Shown: positions 15,958 through 24,944, counted from the first letter of the stretch. The stretch: DNA of 64,000 bases from Legionella_C sp048541585 (GCF_048541585.1 NZ_CP183303.1:868001-932000), one strand, 5' to 3'. Program-made: numbers and translations. The notes: generated by a model not told the origin, from the sequence alone.

Positions 15958-18330
15958 TTAACCTTTCGCTACTTTAGGCTTGCATACTTGCTCATGGTTT
16001 TTATCAATGGTTTCTTCCGGGGCAGCTCTTTTACCTCGTAAATTAAAAAAGGTTGGCAGGCTTTGAAGTGATGATGAATTAGTCGTGCTTTTACGTTGTG
16101 AGGCACTTTCTTCAATCTCAACGCTAGGCCCACTATCGTGAGCTTCTGTTGCGCTTTCTTCACAAGAAACCGCCGTTGAATCCTGCACAATGAGGTCAGC
16201 TGGCCAGGATGTTAACTCGTCTAAATTAACATCTTCTTTACAGGCGGTTACTTTCTCTAAAGTAACCGCTTCAGTAGAAGCTACATCGTCGTGTTCAGGA
16301 TAGGGCGATTCTTCAATGGCTTCGCTAAAAGAATTAATAAAGTCTAGGGGTAAATCCGTATGGTCTTCCAGTACCATAGGATTACTATTTTCAATGGTTA
16401 AATCATCAGGATTTACCATTAAATTCCTTTGAGCTAAGCTTGCGTTTTTATGATTAACTTCTGTAGGAAAACTAGAGGATACTGCATCATGTTTGGGATA
16501 AGGTGATTCTTCAATAGTTTCCTCAAAGGGATCAACTACGCCCGCAAGAAAATAGATATCATCTTCAATGATATCTAACATGGCTAATAGGGTTTCTTGC
16601 GGTAGTTCATTATCATCAAAATCTGAGGCATTTGATAAAGCGCGTGAGGAGGGTGCTCTACGGCGCGCTGATGCATTATTTTCTTTAGCATGGAGTACAT
16701 AATTACAAAATTCGGTCGTAGATAAAGATTTTAAGTAGTCAAATGTTAAAACGGAGTCAACTACCAATAACTTGTCTAGAAAGCGCTTTATTGATTTATA
16801 ATGACAGCCTAACTTACTTGCAGCTGTTGTGACATCAGGAGAATTTTTTATAGCATTGTGAATTTTTTCTAACGCGAGTTCTCGAAAAACTAGCCTGTCA
16901 ATCACGGGTACTGCTTCATAGGCATCAGGGTAAATATCACCTATCTCACTCTCCGCCTTCTCTTTTAATAGGTCATAGGTTAACGGCTTGTCTACATGAG
17001 GTAAACGACTAAGATAGACTGCTAAAGAGTTTTTATAGGTACCTAGTTTCGCGGCAGCGTCAAGTATACTATTGCTAGCACGAATGGCTTGATGAATCTC
17101 TTTAAAGGTACGCTGATTTAAGGGTATTTTATTTAGGGTTGGAATAGCCTCATAGTCACCGGGATAAATCGTCGTGATATCTTTTTCCTCGGTTCTTTGG
17201 AGTTTATCATAAGTCAATGGTTCGATTATAAAAGGCAATTGATTTAAGTAAACATCGAATGTCTGATGCCCTACACCTAAGAGAATTACCGCCTCTGAAA
17301 TACCACTACTAGCACGAATGGCTTGATGAATCTCTTTAAAGGTACGCTGATTTAACGGTACTTTAATAAAGGTTGGAATAGCTTCATAGTCACCGGGATA
17401 AATCGTCATGATATCTTTTTCCTCGGTGTCTTGAAGTCGTTTGTAAGTCAATGGCTCGTTTATAAAAGGTAATTGGTTTAAGTAGAGTTTGAATGCCTCA
17501 CGCCCCACGCCTAAGCGATGCGCCGCCTCTGAAATACCATCATTAGCACGAATGGCTTGATGAATCTCTTTAAAGGTACGCTGATTTAAGGGTATTTTAT
17601 TTAGGGTTGGAATAGCCTCATAGTCACCGAGATAAATGGTCATGATATCTTTTTCCTCGGTGTTTTTAAGTAAGTCATACAAGTTATACGTTAACGGCTC
17701 GTTTATAAAAGGTAATTGATTTAAGTAAGATTGGAATGCCTCAATCTCAACACCTAAGCAACTTGCTGCATCTGTAATACCGCTACTAGCACGGATTGCT
17801 TGATGAATCTCTTTGAAGGTACGCTGTTTTAACGGTATTTTAATAAGCGTTGGAATGGCCTCATAGTCACCGGGATAAAAATTTTTTATCTCCTGTTCAG
17901 ATTTACTTTTTAATAGTTGAAACGTTAACGATTGCTCAATATGAGGCAACTTACTTAGATAAGAACGTAACGTTTTGTCATTAACGCCTAAGCGAGAAGC
18001 GGCAGTGTATATGTTATCGCTAGTTAAAATTGTTTCATGAAGCGATTTAAAAGTACGCTTCGTTAACGGCGTTTGGTCCAAGGTAAGTTTGGCATCACAA
18101 TTACCGAGAAAAGACTTCTCTAAATCAGCAGGTTTAATCTTTTTTACTGAGCCATACGTGAAAGGTATTTGACAGTAGGGTAGTTGTTTAAGGTATTTTT
18201 CTAAGGTCGTTTTACCTATACCTACTTCTTTAGCTGCTTTAACTATGCTCTCACTCTGTCTAATTATACCATGTAGTTCGCGGAAAGTAAGCGCTTCGAA
18301 CTTTTTACGGGCTATATCTTGACCAGCCAT
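15958..18330 (-). CDS. tandem HTH-repeat protein, 7 modules, acidic C-terminal tail
   Basis: 790 residues from ATG 18330 (MAGQD), preceded by AAGGCAGGAT; the frame stays open to 18372. It is the paralogue of the 12085-14217 product, with one extra module. Modules begin at about residues 15, 93, 171, 252, 330, 408 and 485. The HTH-like cores vary most at the positions expected for a recognition helix (GVNDKTLRSYL, GVEIEAFQSYL, GVGREAFKLYL, GVGHQTFDVYL, GTYKNSLAVYL, GCHYKSIKRFL), while the linkers (FINEPLTY, MTIYPGDYEAIPT) hardly change. That pattern fits modular sequence-specific binding, which is inference. The tail is almost identical to that of the other copy over 515 bp and ends KRAAPEE ... 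KPKVAKG. It is cytoplasmic or translocated; no signal peptide. A stem-loop follows the stop. Confidence 0.8.
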   Translation of the reverse strand: MAGQDIARKKFEALTFRELHGIIRQSESIVKAAKEVGIGKTTLEKYLKQLPYCQIPFTYGSVKKIKPADLEKSFLGNCDAKLTLDQTPLTKRTFKSLHETILTSDNIYTAASRLGVNDKTLRSYLSKLPHIEQSLTFQLLKSKSEQEIKNFYPGDYEAIPTLIKIPLKQRTFKEIHQAIRASSGITDAASCLGVEIEAFQSYLNQLPFINEPLTYNLYDLLKNTEEKDIMTIYLGDYEAIPTLNKIPLNQRTFKEIHQAIRANDGISEAAHRLGVGREAFKLYLNQLPFINEPLTYKRLQDTEEKDIMTIYPGDYEAIPTFIKVPLNQRTFKEIHQAIRASSGISEAVILLGVGHQTFDVYLNQLPFIIEPLTYDKLQRTEEKDITTIYPGDYEAIPTLNKIPLNQRTFKEIHQAIRASNSILDAAAKLGTYKNSLAVYLSRLPHVDKPLTYDLLKEKAESEIGDIYPDAYEAVPVIDRLVFRELALEKIHNAIKNSPDVTTAASKLGCHYKSIKRFLDKLLVVDSVLTFDYLKSLSTTEFCNYVLHAKENNASARRRAPSSRALSNASDFDDNELPQETLLAMLDIIEDDIYFLAGVVDPFEETIEESPYPKHDAVSSSFPTEVNHKNASLAQRNLMVNPDDLTIENSNPMVLEDHTDLPLDFINSFSEAIEESPYPEHDDVASTEAVTLEKVTACKEDVNLDELTSWPADLIVQDSTAVSCEESATEAHDSGPSVEIEESASQRKSTTNSSSLQSLPTFFNLRGKRAAPEETIDKNHEQVCKPKVAKG

Positions 18331-18625
18331 GTTATCCTGCCTTAGGATTGTTTTAGTACAATTATTATACAATATAAGTATTAACGGTATATTAAATGAT
18401 TAATTAAAGCGATTTTAATAAATTGCTGCAAGTGGTTATCTTTTAAAAACAAGACGGCTGAAAAAAGGAGAGGAAAATCTAATAACCTTCATTACAATCA
18501 CAAATTCTTTATCATAAATAGTAGTTTTTTAAGATTATTGCAAAATATTTCATTAAACTGTATTTACTGTCTTTTACACATTTTTTTGTAAAATTAATAC
18601 GATTAAATAAGGTTAAGACTAAGTA
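18331..18625. other. intergenic region with family promoter and decayed operator
   Basis: The upstream block of the 7-module gene (ACAATTATTATACAATATAAG) matches the blocks before the other copies. Near 18576-18596, TTTTACACATTTTTTTGTAAAA corresponds to the toxin-antitoxin operator at 4033-4055, one step more decayed. Confidence 0.45.
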
Positions 18626-18820
18626 TTGAAAGCGTTAAGTGTTATAGCGCTTTCTAAACAGGCTCAAAAAGATTTACAAAAAATACCAGAATATATAATT
18701 TGGATTGATTCAATAGAATAATTAGGTGTTTATCAAGTTCGAAAAATACCAGACTATCATGATGAGCCTCTAAAAGGTAATCGATTAGGTGAAGAGAAGA
18801 GCCAAACTCATTTATTAGGG
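18626..18820 (+). pseudogene. toxin-antitoxin remnant made by an internal deletion
   Basis: Starts with TTG and encodes a toxin N-terminus nearly identical to that at 4089 (LSVIALSKQAQKDLQKIPEYI), then a small deletion and a stop, then QVRKIPDYHDEPLKGNRLG. Immediately afterwards it switches to the antitoxin sequence (GAAGAGAAGAGCCAAACTCA, compare 4449-4468). The junction falls at CGATTAGGT, which occurs in both the toxin (as CGACTAGGT) and the antitoxin (CGATTAGGT) of the other copy. A deletion between these short direct repeats therefore fused the two genes. Confidence 0.7.
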
Positions 18821-18962
18821 CTTCCTAGCATCTTAAAAAGGATATATATTAAGGCTTTAGGACAAACTAAAATTTTTTCTCAATCATTTTGTCATTCTAA
18901 TAGGATTGTTTTCTTACATTACATAATGAATCAAAGAAAAATTAACTAGTCTAGATTGATTT

Positions 18963-19751
18963 TTATACCTGATAACTACCCATTTTTGCAACGACACTGT
19001 TTGTATTTTTATTTAATTGATAGTTAGGATTATCAATCCAGGTTAACAATCCTTTTGATATACTCCAAGCACCAATAATATCGGTATTATCGATACTCGT
19101 TTTAATATTAACTTCACGTTTTTTCCAACCTAAAAAGCGATTTTTATGAAATAAAGAATGAAAACTTAAGCCTCGTGCTTTTCCGGTTTCAAGGACATCA
19201 TAACCTTCATTACCTCTATAATTTATACTATAAATGTATCTTTGACGGCCAGAGCGGTTACTATTATTGGCATATTCAAGCGCACACTCAAAGTCTTTAG
19301 AGGTTGAAATACCTACACTACCATTTCTAAATTTTAAATAATCTTCTATTTTATCTGAAAATTTGAGTTCATGTATTCCTATATTAAATAGTTTTTCAGG
19401 TGGTTGGCTCGTTCCTCTATAGATTACGCCTTGATACTTTTTAATGGCATTAGGCGTAAAACAATTCCAGTCTATTGCGGGTAATGACTCTTTTAGCGCG
19501 TCGATTAAGTAACTATTAAAAGAGTGATTATTAAAAGTAGCCGACTTAGATAACAGATGATTAATAATAATAGTTAAAGTATCCTCGTCATTTAAACTTG
19601 TTATTAATTGACTTTCCAGGTAAGCAATTTTAGGGGTTTTAGAAAAGCTATGTCTAAAATAAGAAAATAATCCCATTTTATACCCACGCTCAGCTCTATT
19701 TATATAGTTATCTAAAGCTTTTTGATAAGCATATATAATTTTACTTCTCAT
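18963..19751 (-). CDS. putative mono-ADP-ribosyltransferase, cholera/pertussis-toxin type
   Basis: 262 residues, no signal peptide. The C-terminal ~160 residues show the R-S-E signature of this enzyme class: Arg112 in VIYRGTSQPPEKLFNIG (compare the YRxDxRxPxE start of cholera and pertussis A subunits), Ser-Thr-Ser 149-151 in GSVGISTSKDFECALEYA, and a catalytic-type Glu213 in KKREVNI followed by IIGAW 226-229 (compare the E...IxGA end of the toxins). RQRYIYSINYRG supplies the central strand. Such enzymes transfer ADP-ribose from NAD+ to a protein, often a host GTPase. The N-terminal ~100 residues are helical and may be a targeting region. Only the more extended ExE/QxE context and the substrate remain open. 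It stands alone among decayed elements. Confidence 0.72.
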   Translation of the reverse strand: MRSKIIYAYQKALDNYINRAERGYKMGLFSYFRHSFSKTPKIAYLESQLITSLNDEDTLTIIINHLLSKSATFNNHSFNSYLIDALKESLPAIDWNCFTPNAIKKYQGVIYRGTSQPPEKLFNIGIHELKFSDKIEDYLKFRNGSVGISTSKDFECALEYANNSNRSGRQRYIYSINYRGNEGYDVLETGKARGLSFHSLFHKNRFLGWKKREVNIKTSIDNTDIIGAWSISKGLLTWIDNPNYQLNKNTNSVVAKMGSYQV

Positions 19752-20475
19752 AATTCATACCGCTTGTTTATTAATTTATCTATATGCTCTAATAATAAAA
19801 AATATTTTTTGATTAATAAAATCAATTAATTTTATTGATTCTATTTGTTTTAACTATCGCAAGGATTAATGGTAGCTTTATTTGCAAGATTTATTGATTA
19901 ATGAAAACTTATAGTCGTCAGCTGATATAAAGAATGTGATTTAAATGTTGAGGGTGTACTAAAAAATTATTGGGCGAAATTATTATGGTATTTATTGGCC
20001 TATTTTTTTGAATTAATTTAACCTTATTATAGTTTTTTTAGATGGTGTTGCAAAAATGGATATTAGTTTATAAGTTAAATTGACTTTATCCAAATTAAGC
20101 ACTTAATAAGATGCAATCAACAAAACCTACTGCCTTTAGATGGCGTCACTTTCATGATGAAGTCATTCTACACTATCGGATTGTCGAACTAGTGGTATTT
20201 CGACATAAGTTGGAATTTCATTATAATTACTTTTAAGATTTTTAGGAGTTATTTCTATAGATATTTAAGAGTTGATATAAGTCATAAATGTTCTAAAAGA
20301 TAATTGATAAGTGAGCTAATAAAGTTTCCTTGTTAACATTTATGTCATTTGCTAAAAGTAAATGCTTCAATTTGTTAGCTGTCATGTTAGTAAGATGTCG
20401 TAGTATATATTATAATTATGAAACAAAAAGACAACCTTAACTATTTTTGATAGCATTTATTTCAAGCGCTATGTT
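19752..20475. other. intergenic region with an IS6 remnant
   Basis: Apart from the IS6-type fragment at 20041-20190 listed separately, I see no gene, RNA or clear terminator in this AT-rich gap between two minus-strand genes. Confidence 0.4.
20041..20190 (+). mobile_element. IS6-family left-end remnant
   Basis: GGTGTTGCAAAAATGG is a left terminal repeat. A short frame follows (MQSTKPTAFRWRHFHDEVIL), equivalent to the start of the IS6 transposase, and is then cut off. It belongs to a different IS6 subtype from the intact copy, judged by the first residues. Confidence 0.7.
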
Positions 20476-23007
20476 TTATCCAGCTTTATTACTAGCTGTA
20501 TTTCGCTGCTGTTCTTGACTTGATTGCTTGGGTTTTTTACTAATACCATAAAAGGAATGTACATTATCAGTAAGCCCTTTATTGTGTACGGCGCTCGTTT
20601 TATCAATATCATTAGCCTCTTTTTTCTCAGTAAGATGAAGTGGCACAGTACTTTCTTTAATTGTAGAATTAGCATTAGAATTCCTGGCAAGAAGCATTTG
20701 AATAATTTTTTTATTTTTCTCTTGTTCAGCTAAAGAAAGGGGTGTTTCACCTGCTTGATTTGCAACATTGGGATTAGCGTCTTTATCAAGAAGTATTTGA
20801 ACAATATTTATATGTCCTTTTTTTGCAGCGAGATGGAGTGGGGTATCACCTGCTTGATTTGCAATAGTGGGATCGGCACCGTTGTTTAGAAGCCTTTGCA
20901 CAGTACTTTCATGTCCATTTTGTGCAGCTAAAAAAAGTGGTGTTACGTTTTCTTCACTGCTAACATTAACATCGATATCTTTAGCAAGGAACATTTTGAC
21001 AATTTCATCATGTCCTGCTTCTGCAGCGAAATGAAGTGGTGTAGCACCCTTTGGGGTCGCAACAGTGGGATCGGCGCCATTGTCTAGCAACATTTGAACA
21101 ATATCTACATGTCCTTTTATTGCAGCCCAATGTAAAGGTGTTACACTGCCCTGAAATGCAATATTGGGGTTCGCACCTTTGTTTAGGAGCATTTGAACAA
21201 TATTTACATGTCCATTTTCTATAGCCCAAAAAAGTGGTGTTACATTTTTTTCATTGCTAACATTAATGTCGATATCTTTAGCAAGGAGCAGCATCTTGAC
21301 AATTTCATCCTGTCCTGCTTCTGCAGCCACATGCAAGGGTGTCATACCGCCCTGAATTGCAATATTGGGGTTCGCCCCTTTGTTTAGGAGCATTTGAACA
21401 ATATTTACATGTCCATTTTTTACAGCCCAAAGAAGTGGTGTTGCATTTTTTTTATTGCTAACATTAACATCGATATCTTTAGCAAGGAGCATTTTGACAA
21501 TTTCCTCATGTCCTTCTGCTGCAGCCAAATGAAGTGGCGTATCACCTGTTTGATTTGCAACATTGAGATCGGTACCTGTGTTTAGAAGCATTTGAACAAT
21601 ATTTATATGTCCCTTGTATGCAGCCACATGCAAGGGTGTTATACCTTCATTGTTTACTACATTGGTATCGACACCGTTAGCGAGCAGCAGTTGCACCATG
21701 TCACTATGTCCACATGCCGCCGCGATATGAAGTGGGGTATTACCATCGTGGTCGGGTATATTAATAAGATCTAATTGCATTAATATAGCCAGAGCGCTTA
21801 ATTGTCCTTCGCTTAAGAGGAGACTTAATTTATTGCGTCGTTGTTGCTTGTAGTTTTTAATAATATCATAGGCGTTTTCTTCTTTATTCAATGCTCTTAA
21901 GAGGGGGAGGGCTAATGGTACCGTGGTAGGTGTAGGGCGATAGTTTAGGAGAGCAATAAAGGCATCTTGTTTTATCGCTACCCTATTATGCAGGTGGCGG
22001 GCATAGTCTACTAGCAGCGCTAAAAAGGGCGCTGGCAAGTTTAGAGTTTGTTGCTGTTGTTTCGTGAGATAAGTAAACAGCGTAACAGCGGGTAGATTTT
22101 TAGCAAGGCATTGGTTTGGGGTGAGCTCACTATAGGTTTTAAGGGTTGTAAAGGGAAAGTTTAACAGTGCCTCTAAAGCTGTTTTTTGGCCGTTAAGAAT
22201 AGCTGAACACAGCCTATCGAGCTGCTCTTCTTCGGAAGAAACAACTAGGGGGCTTTGTTTCTCAGCCTCTTCAGCGAGCGCAGCTAAACCCGACATAGAA
22301 GCGTTTTTTTTGTTCTTTTTTTTAGTTTTAGTTCTTTTATTAGTTTTAGTGGCTTTAATGGAGGCTGCAGGCTTGGTAGCGACCGCTTGATTTGGAGGCG
22401 TTGATGTCGCAAGCGACTCACCCCATTGCGCTTCAATGGCTTGTGCTTGTAAAAGGTTGCCTTGAGTGCGCAATACTTGCGCTTGTTCAAGCCACGCTGC
22501 TTTTGAAGAAACAACAGGTGCGGCAGGCTTAACTGGGGCGCTCTGCTTTTGTGTTGTCTCCAGGACCACGTGCTTTAAAGGGTCAGTGATGGCGGCTAGC
22601 GCTCGATTAGGTGGTTGATAAATCATTAAGGTCGTTTGGGCACGGGTAGAAGCCACGAAAAGATCGTTAAAGGTGTTGCTATGACAAAGACGTTGATTAT
22701 CATCAGCTACACGAGATGAATTATCCATGTTCTTACTAACCGCGTTAAATCCCGGTTGCTCAAAAAAGCGGTATAATAAGACAGTGGGTGCTTGCAACCC
22801 TTTCATTTGTTCGGTCGTAAAAACCCGACTGGCACCGAATAAGGCAATGGCCTCTGCTAGGTTATCAGGACTAGTAATCACGATAAAGTTAACGTCTTCT
22901 TGATAAGTGTGCCTGATACCATCGATGTCTTTTTCCGTTTCAAGCCACTGCAGGCTGCCGGCTGCCGGCGTCAGTAGTTTCAACAGCGCTGATAGTGGCC
23001 AGTTCAT
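20476..23007 (-). CDS. ankyrin-repeat protein; 3' part of a frameshifted helicase-ankyrin gene
   Basis: 843 codons. The first ~120 residues finish a superfamily-1 helicase: KGLQAPTVLLYRFF (motif V region) and NDLFVASTRAQTTLMIYQ (motif VI). A Lys-rich linker (ATKTNKRTKTKKKNKKN) follows. From about residue 415 there are eleven ankyrin repeats of the GxTPLHxAAxxGHxxIVxxLLxxGAxxN type, ending in a polar tail. Ankyrin arrays bind proteins, and in Legionella-type bacteria they are mostly found in host-directed proteins. The true upstream half is the frame at 22940-24385; the two are separated only by the duplicated 7-mer at 22954-22967. The internal ATG at 23007 is probably not a real start, because it precedes out-of-frame codons (PLSALLKLLTPAAG). 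Whether a separate ankyrin product is made is unknown. Confidence 0.75.
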   Translation of the reverse strand: MNWPLSALLKLLTPAAGSLQWLETEKDIDGIRHTYQEDVNFIVITSPDNLAEAIALFGASRVFTTEQMKGLQAPTVLLYRFFEQPGFNAVSKNMDNSSRVADDNQRLCHSNTFNDLFVASTRAQTTLMIYQPPNRALAAITDPLKHVVLETTQKQSAPVKPAAPVVSSKAAWLEQAQVLRTQGNLLQAQAIEAQWGESLATSTPPNQAVATKPAASIKATKTNKRTKTKKKNKKNASMSGLAALAEEAEKQSPLVVSSEEEQLDRLCSAILNGQKTALEALLNFPFTTLKTYSELTPNQCLAKNLPAVTLFTYLTKQQQQTLNLPAPFLALLVDYARHLHNRVAIKQDAFIALLNYRPTPTTVPLALPLLRALNKEENAYDIIKNYKQQRRNKLSLLLSEGQLSALAILMQLDLINIPDHDGNTPLHIAAACGHSDMVQLLLANGVDTNVVNNEGITPLHVAAYKGHINIVQMLLNTGTDLNVANQTGDTPLHLAAAEGHEEIVKMLLAKDIDVNVSNKKNATPLLWAVKNGHVNIVQMLLNKGANPNIAIQGGMTPLHVAAEAGQDEIVKMLLLAKDIDINVSNEKNVTPLFWAIENGHVNIVQMLLNKGANPNIAFQGSVTPLHWAAIKGHVDIVQMLLDNGADPTVATPKGATPLHFAAEAGHDEIVKMFLAKDIDVNVSSEENVTPLFLAAQNGHESTVQRLLNNGADPTIANQAGDTPLHLAAKKGHINIVQILLDKDANPNVANQAGETPLSLAEQEKNKKIIQMLLARNSNANSTIKESTVPLHLTEKKEANDIDKTSAVHNKGLTDNVHSFYGISKKPKQSSQEQQRNTASNKAG
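20885..21770 (-). repeat. ankyrin-coding tandem repeats, about 99 bp
   Basis: Eleven units coding for 33-residue ankyrin repeats. Alternate units are most alike (NATPLLWAVKNG, NVTPLFWAIENG and NVTPLFLAAQNG alternate with GMTPLHVAAEAG and GATPLHFAAEAG), which points to expansion by duplication of two-repeat blocks. Confidence 0.6.
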
Positions 23008-24385
23008 TTTTATCTTTAAATGCGTGTCCTATTACTTGGTATTTGGTGTCAATAATTGCGTTAGCGAGCGTCACAACAGCCCGAGCACAGCGATAACTTG
23101 CCGTTAAACAGACCTCAGTAACCTCTTTTTGCCCACTCTCCCAATAAAGGGAGCGTAAAAAAGGCAGCGTTTTTTCAGTACCAAACAAACGTTGATGGTC
23201 GCCTACACAAAAGATAACATTAGGGTTCAGACGCTCTTTAGCATAAACTACAGAGCGCAATTGCAGGCGTGATAAATCGGGCGATTCATCCACCCCTAAA
23301 AAAGTGTAGTCTTCAGTGATAGCCAGGGGGATAAAAGCTAAATCAAGGTAACCATTTTTATTGAGGAACGCCTTATAATCATTAAAAACAGTCCATAATT
23401 TACTGCGCAAGTTAGGCTCGCTAAAGAGTGAAAACTTATCGCCCACTTGGGTACAATAGTCGGCATAGGTCTCATAACCTGACATCGTATAAAATTCTTG
23501 ATAAATTAAATGGGTGATATCTTGATTAGTTTTAGTCTTTTTAGAAGCAATAGGTAGTAAAGGCTCATTCTGAGCTTTTGACTTATTATATCTAACCGCA
23601 TAGTCATTATACCAAGTGCTAAACTCCGCCCCGCCTTGGAAAACAAACGCGTCGCCCGGATGTGCGGCTTGATAGAGCATTTCCGGTGTTTGAAAGGTCA
23701 CAACGTTAGGGTCAATTTTTAAGTCTTTAAACTCATGCTCACTCATTGCTGCCCACTCTTTCTGTAACTGCGCCACTAAAAAAGGGGACTGAGCAATAAT
23801 TAAGAAGGTAGGTGGTTTCGCTTGAGTAGCTTGCGCTGCCCATTGCAAAATTTGATGTTTAATGATTGCCAACAGCGTACTTGATTTGCCCGAGCCCGGT
23901 GCCCCCCTGATAATTAAGGGTAGTGAGGCAGCCTTTAGGCCTGCTTGTATATCATCAAGCAAAATATAACGGCCTTCTAAATATTCTAGACCATCAGTGA
24001 TGACTATCTCGACAGCTGTGCGCTCTTCTTTGCCAGTTTTGCTATCCGTTATCTCTTCTTCCACATCGACATCTACCAGCAAAAAGTCATCTGATTTTTT
24101 TTCAAACTTAAGCTGGTCATACTCATGTTTTTCAAGTATATCGGTGACTACCCAAACTTGTTCACCTTGTCCGTTTTTAACCGAACTTAATATAAGGCGT
24201 TGCACTTTATCATGGCGAATGCTGTATTGGGCTGGCGCATGACGACTGCCATGTAGTTTTTCAAAGTTAAGGCCACTGATACTAGCGTGGTCACAAAATT
24301 TTTGTATCGTTTCTTTATAAATACCTAAATCAGCGCCATATTTTTCTGCTAAGGTATCTTTGATATAAACTATTTTTGCTTTCAT
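22940..24385 (-). CDS. UvrD-like superfamily-1 helicase with RelE-like N-terminus; 5' part of a frameshifted gene
   Basis: 481 codons. Residues 1-90 resemble the RelE/ParE-like domain found before some UvrD-like helicases (LHGSRHAPAQYSIRHDKVQR then VWVVTDILEKHEYD). The helicase core follows: Walker A GAPGSGKSST at 161-170, TFLIIAQSPFLVAQL (motif Ia), TFLGVDESPDLSRLQLRSV (Walker B, DESPD in place of DEAQD), VIFCVGDHQRLFG (motif III) and LTASYRCARAVVTLAN (motif IV). The remaining motifs V and VI lie in the next frame, at the start of the 20476-23007 ORF. The tail SRQPAVA after TTDAG is an artefact of the frameshift. An intact version would be about 1300 residues: RelE-like, helicase, ankyrin array. 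As sequenced, the helicase lacks motifs V and VI and should be inactive. Confidence 0.8.
   Translation of the reverse strand: MKAKIVYIKDTLAEKYGADLGIYKETIQKFCDHASISGLNFEKLHGSRHAPAQYSIRHDKVQRLILSSVKNGQGEQVWVVTDILEKHEYDQLKFEKKSDDFLLVDVDVEEEITDSKTGKEERTAVEIVITDGLEYLEGRYILLDDIQAGLKAASLPLIIRGAPGSGKSSTLLAIIKHQILQWAAQATQAKPPTFLIIAQSPFLVAQLQKEWAAMSEHEFKDLKIDPNVVTFQTPEMLYQAAHPGDAFVFQGGAEFSTWYNDYAVRYNKSKAQNEPLLPIASKKTKTNQDITHLIYQEFYTMSGYETYADYCTQVGDKFSLFSEPNLRSKLWTVFNDYKAFLNKNGYLDLAFIPLAITEDYTFLGVDESPDLSRLQLRSVVYAKERLNPNVIFCVGDHQRLFGTEKTLPFLRSLYWESGQKEVTEVCLTASYRCARAVVTLANAIIDTKYQVIGHAFKDKNELATISAVETTDAGSRQPAVA
22954..22967. repeat. 7-bp tandem duplication that breaks the helicase-ankyrin gene
   Basis: On the plus strand GCTGCCG occurs twice in direct tandem. 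Deleting one unit makes the coding strand read ...TTDAGS-LQWLETEKDID, joining both frames without any other change. This is the simplest explanation of the frameshift. Confidence 0.8.
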
Positions 24386-24644
24386 CTATTAAACCATGTC
24401 ATCATAAAACTAATTCCATAGTAACATGGTTTGGTATAAAAATATACAATTTGTTTATAATATAATTTAAATGTAAATTTTAGGTATCGTTGTAAACGCT
24501 ATGAAAGTCGCATAAACATAAACTTAGGATAGATTTCAGCTGTAACCGTGAACTAACTGATTGTTAAAGAGACTTCTTTTGCTTAGCCTGCATCCCAATA
24601 TTAAATTATCTTTTTCAAAACATACTCATGACTTTAAGTCCTTA

Positions 24645-24835
24645 AATGGATGAAGGTGCTAATACCATTGATTTTTACTTGTCCCATTGATGTAGGGCCA
24701 AGCCGCGAAATGGTTTCTAAAAAAATTTAATAAGGAACAATCTGACCTGCGGTATTGGTGTCATTAATAACAATAAAAATCCAGCTTACAACGACGCCAT
24801 TAAAAAATTAAAAACACGAAGGTGGAGTTATTTCT
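24645..24835 (+). mobile_element. IS6-family transposase internal remnant
   Basis: A decayed frame reads DEGANTIDFYLSH, then AKPRNGF, NNLTCGIGVINNNKNPAYNDAIKKLK. This matches the central DDE region of the intact transposase (MIDFYLSHRRNAKAAKRF, VINTDKNPAYNQAIRELK). The second catalytic Asp has become Asn, and several stops are present. Confidence 0.7.
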
Positions 24836-24885
24836 GAGGCTTTTTTAAAAATTATTTTGCAGTTTTGCTATTAGGTTAATGAGAT

Positions 24886-24944
24886 AGATAAAAATCAAAC
24901 ATATTACCTTGTTCATCAATAGCATAAATAAATATAGATTCTCG
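24886..24944 (-). mobile_element. IS6-like transposase fragment, opposite strand
   Basis: Read on the minus strand: RESIFIYAIDEQGNMFDFYL, equivalent to YLYRAIDESGHMIDFYL of the intact transposase. It is a second, inverted scrap of the same gene type just beside the previous one. The rest of 24386-25013 shows no gene. Confidence 0.6.

Noticed and set aside
20469..22514. Short ORFs on both strands across the ankyrin gene
   Set aside because: They repeat with the ankyrin period and are frame shadows of the repeat units.
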